Program-made: the position numbers and the translations under genes | From: Allium sativum | Taxonomy: Eukaryota; Streptophyta; Magnoliopsida; Asparagales; Amaryllidaceae | DNA: 64,000 bases | Reading direction: 5' to 3' | Assembly (NCBI GenBank): GCA_030737875.1 | Contig: CM060915.1 | Coordinates: 572,678,577 to 572,742,576 of the forward strand | Notes under the pieces: model-generated | Told to the model about the DNA's origin: nothing | Databases searched by the model: none | Seen by the model: only the letters and a program-made list of their open reading frames with translations | Part shown: piece by piece, positions 12,135 to 22,211 of the stretch | Position numbering within the stretch: the stretch's first letter is position 1 | Layout: every line of letters starts with the position of its first letter

Positions 12135-13902
12135 AAATCGAAATTATAAAAGCTTTTGGTTGATAGTTTACAGTGTATTTCAAGTTTTGGCCTTAAAAGT
12201 TTACGGTTTAAAGCACGTACTTGCTAAATTGTGTGGAAACAACTTTTGAAACAAAAAGAGATATTTTTGATGTTTGATATATGTGTGTGTAAGAAACATA
12301 TTTGAAAAAGTACATATTGAGTTTTTGGAAAAAAGGGTATATTTTGGAAACAGTGGCTTCTTATCAATTTTTTTTGTCTTAATTCTTTCAAAAAAATGTG
12401 TACATTTTAGAGCATGTATAGCTCAATTATTTTTAAGCTATAAATTATGAGAGAATTAAATATCAAAACATAAAAAGATTGCATTTTATAAAAAACTAAA
12501 AAATTTGCTAAGGAAAATTTTGAAAATCGCTATTCTTTTGACAATAATTTTTTACAATTGTTTTGACATAAACTTTGGAGGGTGGACAAAATAGGTTGTA
12601 AAATTTAGAAAAAAGTAGATGTTTGAGATGTGTTTAGAAATCAACACCTTAGTGTAAGTAATTGAACTGACATAGAAGAAATGAACAGTTGTGAAATTAA
12701 TTGATAAATAGTTGTCCTTGTCTACTCCAGCTTTCATGATTTGAAAAAAAATTGCGTTTTTTTAGATGTCATTTTTATGGTTTGGCAAGAAAATAAGTTT
12801 TAGTGAAGAAAAATAAAGTTTTGAAGCTTTTAATTCTTGGTAGGAAAATGAAATGATAAGGTCAGACAACATTTTTAAATCATGGAGTACGTAAGGATTA
12901 GTACCTAGGAAAGGCAGGGAACTATTTTGAAGCTATAAAGCGAGTAGAAGGATTTTTTTTTGGAATAACAGTAAATTCGCGTAGAGTGCATAGACACTAT
13001 AAGGCCTTGGTTGTTGCTAAGAAAAGACTGTTAGTACACAACAAGGACTAGTTGTGACTACTAGATGGTAGAGGGCAAGCATTTTGTTTAGATCCAGTGG
13101 GTTGGACTTTTATTTGTCAGTGGGGACATGGTCCTAGGATTCTTAGCCCTTGGTAGTAGCTGTGTAGTGTGCTTGTTTTCCTATTTCAATTTTAAAAGGA
13201 TTAGAAATTAAGCTTAGATCGGTGGATTAAGTTAAATACGCTAAGGAAAAAGATATTAATATAACTAAAAGAAAACAAACAAAGATGACAACTGCAAAAG
13301 CAAAGCAATAGATATGAAAATGAAGATAAATGGAAGTTTTCGAGAAATAGGTAAAAATAGGTTTCTCCAAAGTAAGTTGGAAAAGACAATTTACAACAAA
13401 GGAAAATTTTCTTATGTAAATTGTGCTTAGATAGGGAGACAGGAAGTCTTTATATAATAGTTGCATAAAATCTAAGTACAAAAAATATGGTACGTAGAAG
13501 AAAAATGGAAGATGTGAATTTTTCCGCTTTCTACCTTTTTGTAGCATAAGAAATTAAATTCAAAAAATTAGACTTTTCTGTAATTAGCAAAAATTTAGAG
13601 TTGATTGATAGGGTTTGGATGTGAAAATTGGATGAACTATGTTCTTGCTCGGTAAGAGTATGGGAAAATTTTGATGAAAAAGAGTTTTGAATTTCAAATT
13701 ATTGCATTCATATAGAAATTGCCAGCATATTTAGGATGTGTGCATCATGTTTTCAAAAAAAAATTCAAGAAAATTTGCATTCGTATAGGAGGTACCGCTT
13801 AGACATTCATTACATTCAAGTATTATTATGTTGTGTTACCCTTTACACAAGCTCACAAATGGTTGAAAAATTGGATGTACACATAATGCTTGCAATTTAT
13901 AC
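12135..13902. other. AT-rich stretch without a recognisable gene
   Basis: No intact reading frame or domain motif was found on either strand. By position it would be the decayed internal region of the plus-strand gypsy element whose LTR starts at 13963, but I cannot point to reverse transcriptase or integrase motifs. Short open frames (such as 13227-13547 minus and 13736-13954 plus) are not protein-like apart from the last 20 codons described separately. Confidence 0.4.
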
Positions 13903-13962
13903 GTGGGAGAACATCACTCCATCCTTATTTAATTTCGGGAATGAAGTTGCCTGAGGGGAGAA
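13903..13962 (+). pseudogene. Tail of a plus-strand gypsy polyprotein
   Basis: The plus strand reads WENITPSLFNFGNEVA, a stop, then GENVTPHIL running into the LTR. This resembles the end of plant gypsy polyproteins, in which a W-E..YP.LF segment is followed by F.DE...GGE.V..P just before the LTR. One in-frame stop is present. The short length makes this tentative. Confidence 0.45.
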
Positions 13963-14293
13963 CGTAACACCGCATATTTTATATAAATATTGAATAAAAA
14001 TATCAATAATTTATAATTTCAGAATTTAGTCTCAAAACATATACCATTGTGTTTGTGGCAATTTTCTGATTCATTTTGATATATGACTTTCTCAAATTGG
14101 AGCCATATGGGAAAGTTATTAATGAATTTATAGTAAAAGGTTATATACATATGTATGCACACAAATTTAAGATTTTAAATTTAATATGAGTTTTAAAAGA
14201 AAAATAATAATACATGTGGATTATATTAAGTAATAAGAACGTTATTATTTAACGTTAACCAGAAATTAATTCAGTAGGAAAACGCTCGTGACC

Positions 14294-14390
14294 CAGGAGC
14301 TGGGTCGACCCAGGCTTCACATGGGTTGACCAATGTGTCAACCATATGGTCGACCCACCTCTAAGGTGGGTCGACACAGGGGTCGACCCA
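14294..14390. promoter_or_regulatory. Cluster of GGGTCGACCCA palindromes and TTGACC motifs
   Basis: Within about 100 bases the motif (T)GGGTCGACCCA occurs as one perfect 12-bp palindrome (14301-14312) plus three near or partial copies. There are also TTGACC/GGTCAA-type variants that fit W-box cores. It lies 100-200 bases upstream of the TATA box. It could be an enhancer or a set of hairpins. Both ideas are inference. Confidence 0.6.
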
Positions 14391-14489
14391 CTTGGTCCAG
14401 ATCTGTTTTCCTGGGTGACGTGCTTTTCTAATTTATACGGTTTGAAATTAATATTAGTGAATCTGATGGACTAGGATTTCATGTGCACC

Positions 14490-14500
14490 TATAAATAGAC
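14490..14500 (+). promoter_or_regulatory. TATA box CTATAAATAGA of the gypsy LTR
   Basis: A textbook plant TATA box within the putative U3, with a probable transcript start about 30 bases downstream, near 14520. The downstream leader contains GTGAG/GTAAGT, a possible splice donor. Confidence 0.65.
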
Positions 14501-14831
14501 TAGCAAGGCCTAGCTTTCAACTCATATTTTTCTAATATGCTGCCAAGACACTGCCATTTTCTTTCCTCTCCAAATCTTTCAGAAATTAGAGAATTATCTT
14601 TAGGAAATTATGATTCAAAATTTGAAGAAAAGAACATAAATCTTGAACATAGGAGTTCGGATTCCTAATCAACGTGAGGTAAGTCCTATGAATATGATTT
14701 ATTTAGGTTTCTTCCTTCTTTTCCTCTTATTTTAATATCAGATTTGCGAAATTCATAGTTGTTTTAATACTAGATTTAGTTAGAAAGACCACCGAATCAC
14801 AGATCTGAATCAGATTCAAGGATCGAAAATC

Positions 14832-15398
14832 TCACAAACTAAATTTTCCCTTATGGGAAATCCCGGATTGGGTTGAGAACACGACAAATCAAAAGACAAA
14901 CAGAAGAATATTTCATTGCTACTACAACGATTCCATCAGAGTACAAGAATATGACAGATTATGAATTAATAATATAAATCAGAAAAATATCAGAGGTTTA
15001 AATTACATTTAAATACATAGCAGCGGAAAAATAATAAATAAAACAACTGTAAGAAACACACGGATACAGAGCGTTCCGAATATAGCTCTAGCTGTAAACC
15101 AGGATCCCGTGAATATAATATCTGCAATACCAAACTACTAGCTGGCCATGTGGAAAATAAGGGGACCCAGAGTTTAGGTTAAAACAATAAAATCCAGGTA
15201 AGTCATGTGACTGATGTGAGAACTAAAACAGTTATTTAAACTTTACTTTAAAAATAAAGTAAATCAATGGACCACGCCATATAGTACAGAATGGGTTTCC
15301 TCCCAAGAATACCAGTGCATAAAACAGTTTATAAATAGCGCAATCCTTTTGGAAAAATGAAGCTATTATAAGACTCATGTCCCATCACGCAATGCAAC
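14832..15398 (-). mobile_element. Family B LTR copy B4, left part
   Basis: It matches the left end of copy B3 (30234 onward) better than that of B2. For example it shares the CAGAGTTTAGGTTAAAACAA segment and the CCTCCCAAGAATACCAGTGC segment with B3. It stops exactly at CAATGCAAC, and the CACTA end follows. The LTR resumes with AACGCAAGCCGGAGG at 42689. The left end has lost a clear TG: by alignment with B2 it starts near 14832. The flanking AAATC (14827-14831) resembles the AAATA after 48554, a possible decayed target-site duplication. Confidence 0.75.
15396..15398. repeat. Target-site duplication AAC, left side of CACTA-1
   Basis: AAC directly precedes the CACTA terminus. The same AAC follows the other terminus at 42689-42691. 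Uninterrupted family B copies read CAATGCAACGCAAGCCGG with a single AAC (for example about 30788-30800). Confidence 0.85.
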
Positions 15399-16482
15399 CA
15401 CTACACCATATCAGCCAATTTGGCATAGATGGATGCGGACATGTAATACGGGTAAAAGCCGTATCATATTTGATGGTGCTCAGATCCGTATCAAATTACA
15501 TTTTGCGATCCGCATCACCCCAAATGCCCTAAATCTGACCGTCCATCAATGAAGCCCCGGATTAGTAATTTTGATACGGCTTTGGGCCAAATTGAATCCG
15601 TATCATATTGTGCATCCCATTGGGCACTCCAAATAAAAGTTTTGGTTGCTCCCTTTTCCATTTGTTTTACTTTAATAGTGACCGAAAACCCAAATTAGGG
15701 TTTTTGGTCACCAAATCGTGCCTCCACCTTCGATAGGGACAAGCAACCCTGTCCTTCGCCGAAAACGCAGCAACCCTACGTCTCCTTAGCCCTCCTTCGA
15801 CAGCGTAGGTATGTGTTTCAATTGAATTTTGGCATGCATGACTGATAGTAGGGAACAAATTGAAATCTTTGTGTGATAGTTGATTGCTGCTTTGTATTAG
15901 TACTTCGTGTGTTAGCTGTTTCGATTGAATTGGTTTGTGTAATTGTGTTTGTGTAAGTGTGTTAGGGACGGATCTGTGGTTATTCCCTAAAATAAGAGAA
16001 ATCAAATTTAAATCATGTTTTGTGATAATGTAAAAAACATCTGAGTGTTTGGTAGATTGTAGTATAATTTTTGTTAGAATTGCCATTGGATGTATGGTAT
16101 AATTTTAGATTGCGTTATACAGTGGCGGAGCTAGGACCATAATTTGGTGAGGGAACTATCTAAATATTCGGGGTTTCAAGGGAGGTAGCCTTAAAAAAAT
16201 GGTATTCTGTAGGCAGTCTGCAAATATGGATACAGACTTAATGTTAGGAAATATTCGATGTATGTTCCAATATAACATCTCCATGCAAAATAAATACTAG
16301 CAAAAATCAAATTTTTTTATGGTGATCTATGCATCATCTATATTCTTTAACAAAAGAATGCACTCATTTATAACCCTGTTATCTGATGTTAATTTAACAG
16401 GTTTGTTGAAAAATTTGTTCGATGGATTATTACTAGACTTTCTAGTTAATATTTTAATAGGCGATCCACCAGGTGGATGCAT
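15399..16482. mobile_element. CACTA-1 (En/Spm-like), left segment
   Basis: It begins with the terminal sequence CACTACACCATAT, matching CACTACACCGTAA read inward from 42688. Subterminal repeats follow as inverted TACGGNTAAAAGCCGTATC-type units (about 15455-15625), typical of CACTA ends. Around 15670-15815 is a GC-richer stretch ending CAGCGTAGGTATGT, possibly a leader exon with a splice donor. The 139-codon minus frame at 15667-16086 matches nothing I know and is probably chance. Transposase sequence is not recognisable. Confidence 0.75.
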
Positions 16483-16707
16483 TTTAGCTCATGTGCAGTG
16501 TCGAGAATCCACGCTTATTAGCTTTGTCCAAATGTCGGATGCTGCTGCACTTAACCTTAGTAAAAAGCTGCTTTCACTAGGCAGTCTGCTTTAAAGAAAC
16601 TGAAAGTTGCAAGTGAAAGCAGCTTTTTGCAAAGGTTAAGTGAAGTGGCATTCGACATTTGAATAAAGCTAATAAGCATGGATTACTGACCCTGCACGTG
16701 AGCTAAA
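16483..16707. repeat. Long imperfect hairpin (about 95-base arms)
   Basis: The left arm starts TTTAGCTCATGTGCAG and its reverse complement ends the element as CTGCACGTGAGCTAAA. The arms pair almost throughout, including AAAAGCTGCTTTCACT with AGTGAAAGCAGCTTTT, around a loop of about 33 bases. Most arm differences are C/T or G/A changes, as from decay of methylated DNA. It is a foldback MITE or a possible small-RNA precursor. It lies exactly where the family B1 LTR homology begins. Confidence 0.8.
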
Positions 16708-17639
16708 TTTCTGTATCCAACCAATAATATCAAATCAATATAAAGGCCTCTTAAATTCCATATGTAGTATCAGTCTTCTTTTACAGAAGCTTATCTCGGT
16801 TATAATTAATTCGAATTCTATTCAATTCCAATTTAATATATTAAACTGGAAAACTTTACTTTTGGAAATTTTCTATTTAAATCTTAATAAAAGATTTATA
16901 TATTCCAAATCATATTTTCACTGTGAGTTGGGTTAAAGAACATATGTCACTTAAAACACAGTTCACAATAAACCCAACTCACATTTCATATTATTTCAAT
17001 TACTAAATATAATTGAAAACTTTAATAATCTGAATTAAAAGATTATTCTTTTCATACAGTGTTTAAGAACAGTGTTATTTAAGACACTATTCACAACAAA
17101 CCCAAAATCCAATTTATTTAATTTAATTTCAATTAAATATTGACAAATTGGAAAACTTTATTAAATCCAAATTTAATGATTTATTCTAGTTGATAACTAG
17201 TGCATTTCAATAAAAATATATCTTCCCAAAATATATTCTTTTACTAAAATATTTTCTTTTATTAAAATATTTTCTTTTTTCTTAAAAATATTTTCTAAAA
17301 TATTCTTTTCTATAATATTCTTTATTGGAATGTGACTCAATCAACAACCATATATTGCATGAAATCAACCATCATGATAAATAATTATCAAACACCCAAA
17401 TAGCAACCAAAGTGGATTCTACACTAAATATTGGGACTAGTGTAGATCAAGTATCATCCCAACACCCGTGTGGGGTTTCATCCAACAAGCAAATAATAAA
17501 TTATTTGTGCACTTGGGCGATGTGTAAAAATTATCGACCCAATCACATAAACAAGTCGGGTGACTTGTAAATGGAAGTGTAATATTCAAATGGGAATATA
17601 CTAAACATTATATTTATCACATCAAACATTTCAACATCA

Positions 17640-19800
17640 TAGACACATAATTTCAACATCATAGACATATATTTCAATTCTTTTTATTATGAACAAATGA
17701 CAATAAAAATCTATTCTTTTAATTCAATTCATTTTATTGTCAACAATGTTACAATAAAATATATTCCTTTAATTCTATATGACAATAAAACTAATCCTTT
17801 ATTTCAATTACCCTAAAGATGTTATCTTTATTTTCTAATCTTTTCATTGTAACCAAATGACTATAAAGATATAATCCTTTTATTCTAATCCGTTCAGTGG
17901 AATCTAAACTACATTGAAAATGTAATTTTTAATGTACAATCTTTTTATTGAAAACAAAGTGTCAATAAAAATATAACCTTTTATCTCAATCTTTTTTATT
18001 GTAAACCGAATGACAGAATTGACTAATTCTTTTTAATGTAAAAAAAATATGAATCTTGTTATAATCCTTTTAATGTAAACCAAATGTAAAATTGTGTTAT
18101 AATTCCTTTTTAAATAAACAAAAATGTGATAATTTTTCTTCACTAATCATGTTTTCCCCATGAATGATATTTCCTCATAACATCCTTTTTAAATGAGTAA
18201 AATGTACATTTTTGTTTAATTCTTTTTGATGAATATTAATTACATATAAATGTAATTTTACATGGTAACACATTCTAACCAAAGTTTTTTCTTAATAATT
18301 CATTTATATAACAATGTAAATTACATGTTCACAAGTTTCAAACAAAGATTCATTCTTTTTAATTAATTCTAGTTATCACTAAAAATGGAAATTACATGTT
18401 AACAAGTTTTCAAACAAAGTTTCATTCTTTTAAAATGACCAAAACTGATAATTTTGTCTAATCCTTTTAAATAAACAAAATGTTAATTTTGTCAAATTCT
18501 TTTAAATGGATAAAATGTTCATTTTGTCAAGTTCCTTTAAATGCCCAAAAAAAAAGAATGTTTTCAACTCATTTTCTTTCATTTGCAAAAATGTATGTTT
18601 TGACACAAATAATAATATTTTATATCACTAACATGTTTTAACACAAAATGATATTCTACATTCTATAATCAAGTTTGTCAAATTGTTATTTTCCTATAAT
18701 CCTTACTAAATGACAAAAAAATATTAACTTTTGTCTCTAATCTTCTATTGTAACTAATCGAAAATGAAAATATTGACTTTTATATCTAATACGACATTTA
18801 TCATAAAAATGACTATTTTATTCTAATACGACATTTATCATAAAAATGACTATTTTATTCTAATACGACATTTATCATAAAAATGACAATTTTATTCTAA
18901 TACGACATTTACCATAAAAATGACAATTTTATTCTAATACGACATTTATCATAAAAATGACAATTTTATTTTAATACGACATTTATCATAAAAATGACAA
19001 TTTTATTTTAATGTGACATTATCTAAAAAATTCATATTCTTATTCTAAAATGATCATTTCTAACAAAAGTGTTAATTTATCTAACATGACAAAATATAAC
19101 AAAAATGTTAATTTCCCTTTTTCTTTTTCTAATGTTTCGTTTGCATCTGAAATTTGCAAACAAAAATGTAACTTTTATCCTAATGTATTTTAAAAATATA
19201 AACTTTAATAACTATACTTTTTGATTGTACCAAAATGGCCATAAAAAATATATACTTTAATAACTATACTTTTTATTGTAGCAAATCGACAGTAAAAATC
19301 AAATCACCTATTTCAATTCTAGTCTTTGTAATTAATTGGAAATAAAAATGAAATATTTCACTATAATCTTTTATTTTAATCTTTCATAAAAATAAATCTT
19401 TTATTCCTACCAACATGTTTTGATACAAATGTAAGTCTTATTACAACTAACATGTTTTAATACAAATGTGATTTTTATTTCACACATCATATTTTAACCA
19501 AAAATGTTGATTTCTATTTCATTAATCATGTTTTAACATAAATGTGATTTTTATTTAATTCCCTGTTAAATGAAAAAAATGAACATTTTTGTCTTATTCT
19601 TTAAAAATGGCAAAAATATATGTCTTGGTTTCATTCTATTAAATCTGACCAAAAACGAATATTTTTGTCCCAACAAATCCAAAATGATAAATTTGCTTGA
19701 TCCAATTCTCTGATTAACATCAATGTTAATTTAAATAATTTTAATAAACAAAATGATACTTTTGTTTAATCTAATTCTAATTAACAGGAATGTTAATTTT
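17640..19800. repeat. Degenerate array of AATAAAAATnTAATCCTTTT units
   Basis: More than 2 kb is made of degenerate units of about 35-45 bases, each built on an AT-only theme such as ATGACAATAAAAAT followed by TTTTATT. It has no coding potential. The same array occurs in B2 (about 25120-27060). It sits downstream of the LTR promoter, so it would be in the transcript leader. Confidence 0.75.
18787..19008. repeat. 37-bp minisatellite, 6 copies
   Basis: Six nearly identical copies of a 37-bp unit starting TAATACGACATTTATCATAA. The partner LTR has two copies (26250-26323), so the array changed length between the two LTRs of one element. Confidence 0.9.
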
Positions 19801-20602
19801 AACAATCTACAAAGCACACCCATCATAAATCATTACATCTCATCACCAAACAAACAGATCTAATTTTACATTCAGCATAGAACAGATCATGAATAATAAC
19901 TGACAGAAATTAGCTATAGATAGGTGGAAATAAAATAAAAATAAAAAAGAAAATAAATAGATTTCTCACATTGCTATTCAGATCTGAATTTTCCTCATAT
20001 TTTGGTTTGCTCTGTTTCAATCCTAGTTAGTTCTGTGCTGTAGCATTTTTCGTTGCGAATCCAACGCTTCTGAAATCGTTCGATTTCGTTTCTATATGAA
20101 GAAGTTATGATAAATAACGTGTTGGATAATTTATTAAGATAATTAATTAATTAACAAATGAATTACATCAACTATTTTGGGTTAATCCTTTCTTCACCGT
20201 TCTCTATTTCCTGAAACCTATCAATTTAGGAAAACCCAACTTCGCCATCTTTTGATCAACGTCGATCCACCCACGCTCACCCCGATGCTGATCGACCACC
20301 ACCATTTGAACCCCCTTCGCAAGAGCCACCTCCACCCGAAAGCTTGGCACGCTCGCACTCCCATCCGCACCTCAATTTGCGTGCAAAGGTCCGGCCTTTG
20401 AGCTGCTATTACGGTCACGTCTCTTCAGATAATTCGATCACCATCGTTCATATTAACAAACACACAATTTGGTATGTGGAATTCTCGGAATCATGGAGGG
20501 ATCGAGGAGATAGAAAAGGGAGAAGTTGGTTGCATTTCAGCCATTAAAGAAAGAGACGGCGGCTGGTTATTGTAGAAAGGGATTAGGGTTTGTAACAGTA
20601 CA

Positions 20603-20613
20603 CGTATTTATAT
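20603..20613 (-). promoter_or_regulatory. LTR TATA box of family B, copy B1
   Basis: The minus strand reads ATATAAATACG, followed about 20-30 bases on by GTTACAAACCCTAATCCC and a GC-richer leader. It lies about 0.9 kb from the U3 end at 21509, and the equivalent in B2 is 27904-27914. The short frames over the leader (20221-20547) are not recognisable proteins. Confidence 0.6.
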
Positions 20614-21509
20614 CGTGTATTTCTTTAATTATTTAATTATTTAATTTAAGAAAATATTTGTTTGTTAATACTAACTCCGAATCGAACCCAATGAATGTCG
20701 CCCCTAGCCAAATACCCCCGTCCCGGACACAATGGAATATGTCTCGTAACCCAGTTCGGCTGTTACGATATGTTTTTCTTTAAATTAAATTATAAATCAT
20801 TTATATATTAAATTTAAGCGTACATTTTAAATTACTGGGGCTACATACGACCTTTAAAATTTTCCGAAAAATTATTTCTAGTTATGTTTTGATGATACGG
20901 TTCTAACGAGACTAATTTCGCCGAATTCTGAGACTTTTTGAAAAATGACCATTTTCGAGTCGATTAAATTTGACTGAAACAGACAAAACACGTTTTCCTT
21001 TGCCACGCTCACATATTAATTAGAAAAATTATGAAAATTGAAACTTAACAATAATTTGACATTCCTGTTCCAACAAAAGTGGTTATGTCGAAAACCGAGG
21101 TCGTTTGAAAAATGACTATTTTTAAGGGCTATATATTATATTAAAATATATATATATAAATCCTACACCGACTTTTCTAAATTTTGAACTGGCCATAACT
21201 TTCAAAATATAAAGTGAAATTTCAGTTTCTTACTTTCATTAGAAAGATATGATTAAACAGATTTAAATATTTCTTGTTTCGCTCAATTCTGATTTAAAAT
21301 GAATTCTGTACAGTCGATCAAAGTTCAAATTCAAATTTCCAAACTGCAGCGCTGTTTCTAACTCCTTTTATAATTAAATTAAATTTATTCATTTTAAAAA
21401 TAAATTTTTTAGTCATTCTTATTTAATATAAATTATTTTAAACATTAAAATCCATTAAAATTTCTAAAATAAAAATTTTAAATTGGCCCTAAAATTCCAG
21501 GTCGTTACA

Positions 21510-21526
21510 ATTGCCCCCACTTAAAA
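21510..21526 (-). promoter_or_regulatory. Polypurine tract of family B
   Basis: The minus strand reads TTTTAAGTGGGGGCAAT, directly followed by the LTR start TGTAACGACC. Confidence 0.75.
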
Positions 21527-21552
21527 TCTTTTCGTCCTCGAAAAGGAACGAA
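21510..21552 (-). pseudogene. C-terminal tail of a gypsy polyprotein in the B core
   Basis: The minus strand reads FLFEDEKILSGGNCNDLEF and then a stop inside the LTR. This is the usual plant Ty3/gypsy polyprotein ending (FEDE..LSGG..CND). Nothing else of the polyprotein remains. Family A keeps the equivalent relic at 2645-2690, so both cores descend from a coding element. Confidence 0.7.
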
Positions 21553-21836
21553 GCTAAAAGTTGTTTAATTTAACCAACTCAACTTTATTGGTTTCCATAA
21601 TCTTGTTAGTTAAATTAATTATCATTTCTATACTTTTATTAGTTAAACTAATAATCAAACATCACAACCGGCAATAAATTAGGTGATTAAATTTTCAAAT
21701 GTATATAACTTTTATATATAGTCAAAAATCATATTTTTAGTGCAAATCACAGCAATGTGTCCTAACTAAGTTTTGCTTCTCATACCAGTCAATGGAAATA
21801 TATAGATATCCCACTTTCGAAACTCGAACACAAATA

Positions 21837-21860
21837 CTGATGATGGAGCTCCATCATCAG
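21837..21860. other. Perfect 24-bp palindrome with GAGCTC centre
   Basis: CTGATGATGGAG is followed at once by its reverse complement. As RNA it can form a hairpin or pair with a second molecule. Family A has the same GATGATG/CATCATC arms with CAGCTG at 3437-3457. It lies between the primer-binding site and the polypurine tract, where retroelement packaging and dimer signals are found. The role is inferred. Confidence 0.75.
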
Positions 21861-22194
21861 AATCATCTCCGGGCGACTAGAGTGTGATTCTATATCTATC
21901 CAGTATATTAAAACTTCGAATATCCGTTAATTACTCGTATACTCTAAATCTTTATATACTCGATTGTCCACATAAAAATATAATAATATACTCAAATACG
22001 TATATTTAGATAAAAAAATTCAAAACTAAATTTGTTTTCATTTTTATTTTTAAAGAAAATAATACTCTTCACACTCGTTCTAGGATACTTCTGATCCTAT
22101 CTCTAACGAGTTATTCTTATTGGATATTAATAATCCAATCTCTGATGAATTCTTTCGTTCAGTACTAATGTGTCTTGTTCTCAAGCTCTGTAAA

Positions 22195-22211
22195 CCAAAG
22201 CTCTGATACCA
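22195..22211 (-). promoter_or_regulatory. Primer-binding site, tRNA-iMet
   Basis: The minus strand reads TGGTATCAGAGCTTTGG, two bases after the LTR end GGGTCGTTTCA. The first 12 bases are the standard complement to the plant initiator-Met tRNA 3' end. This fixes the orientation and the 5' LTR boundary. Confidence 0.9.

Larger units (their letters stand above)
13963..14831 (+). mobile_element. Gypsy LTR, left part (U3/R), plus orientation
   Basis: It starts CGTAACACCGCATATTTTATAT, close to the common TGTAACACCCCGTATTTT start of plant gypsy LTRs, right after a polyprotein tail. It contains a motif cluster (14294-14390), a strong TATA box (14490-14500) and GTGAGGTAAGTCC, which looks like a splice donor in the transcribed part. 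It stops where family B copy B4 begins. The likely continuation is from 48555, so B4 and everything inside it would have been inserted into this LTR. Confidence 0.55.
16708..21509 (-). mobile_element. Family B element copy B1, 3' LTR (left-truncated)
   Basis: From AAATTTCTGTATCCAAC at 16708 to GGTCGTTACA at 21509 this runs parallel to about 24158-28794 of the B2 LTR, with roughly 97% identity in stretches compared by eye. The left 1.9 kb of the LTR is missing. The right end abuts a polypurine tract and a gypsy polyprotein tail, so this is the 3' LTR of a minus-strand element whose 5' LTR is 22214-28794. Confidence 0.85.

Noticed and set aside
15667..16086. 139-codon minus-strand open frame
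   Set aside because: It lies in the CACTA-1 left segment, matches no known family and runs through low-complexity sequence. Probably chance.
16120..16160. CAGTGGCGGAGCTAGGA, similar to ends of plant hAT-like repeats
   Set aside because: No opposite end and no 8-bp duplication were found nearby, so only a resemblance remains.
17640..19800. Regular spacing in the AT-rich array suggested a CRISPR-like repeat
   Set aside because: Units are degenerate, spacers are not unique and the context is a plant retrotransposon LTR.
14832..21509. Reading 14832-21509 as one full-length 3' LTR of element B1/B2
   Set aside because: The first 567 bases are nearer to B3/B4 than to B2, and they stop at a CACTA end whose partner is at 42688. 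They belong to B4 instead.
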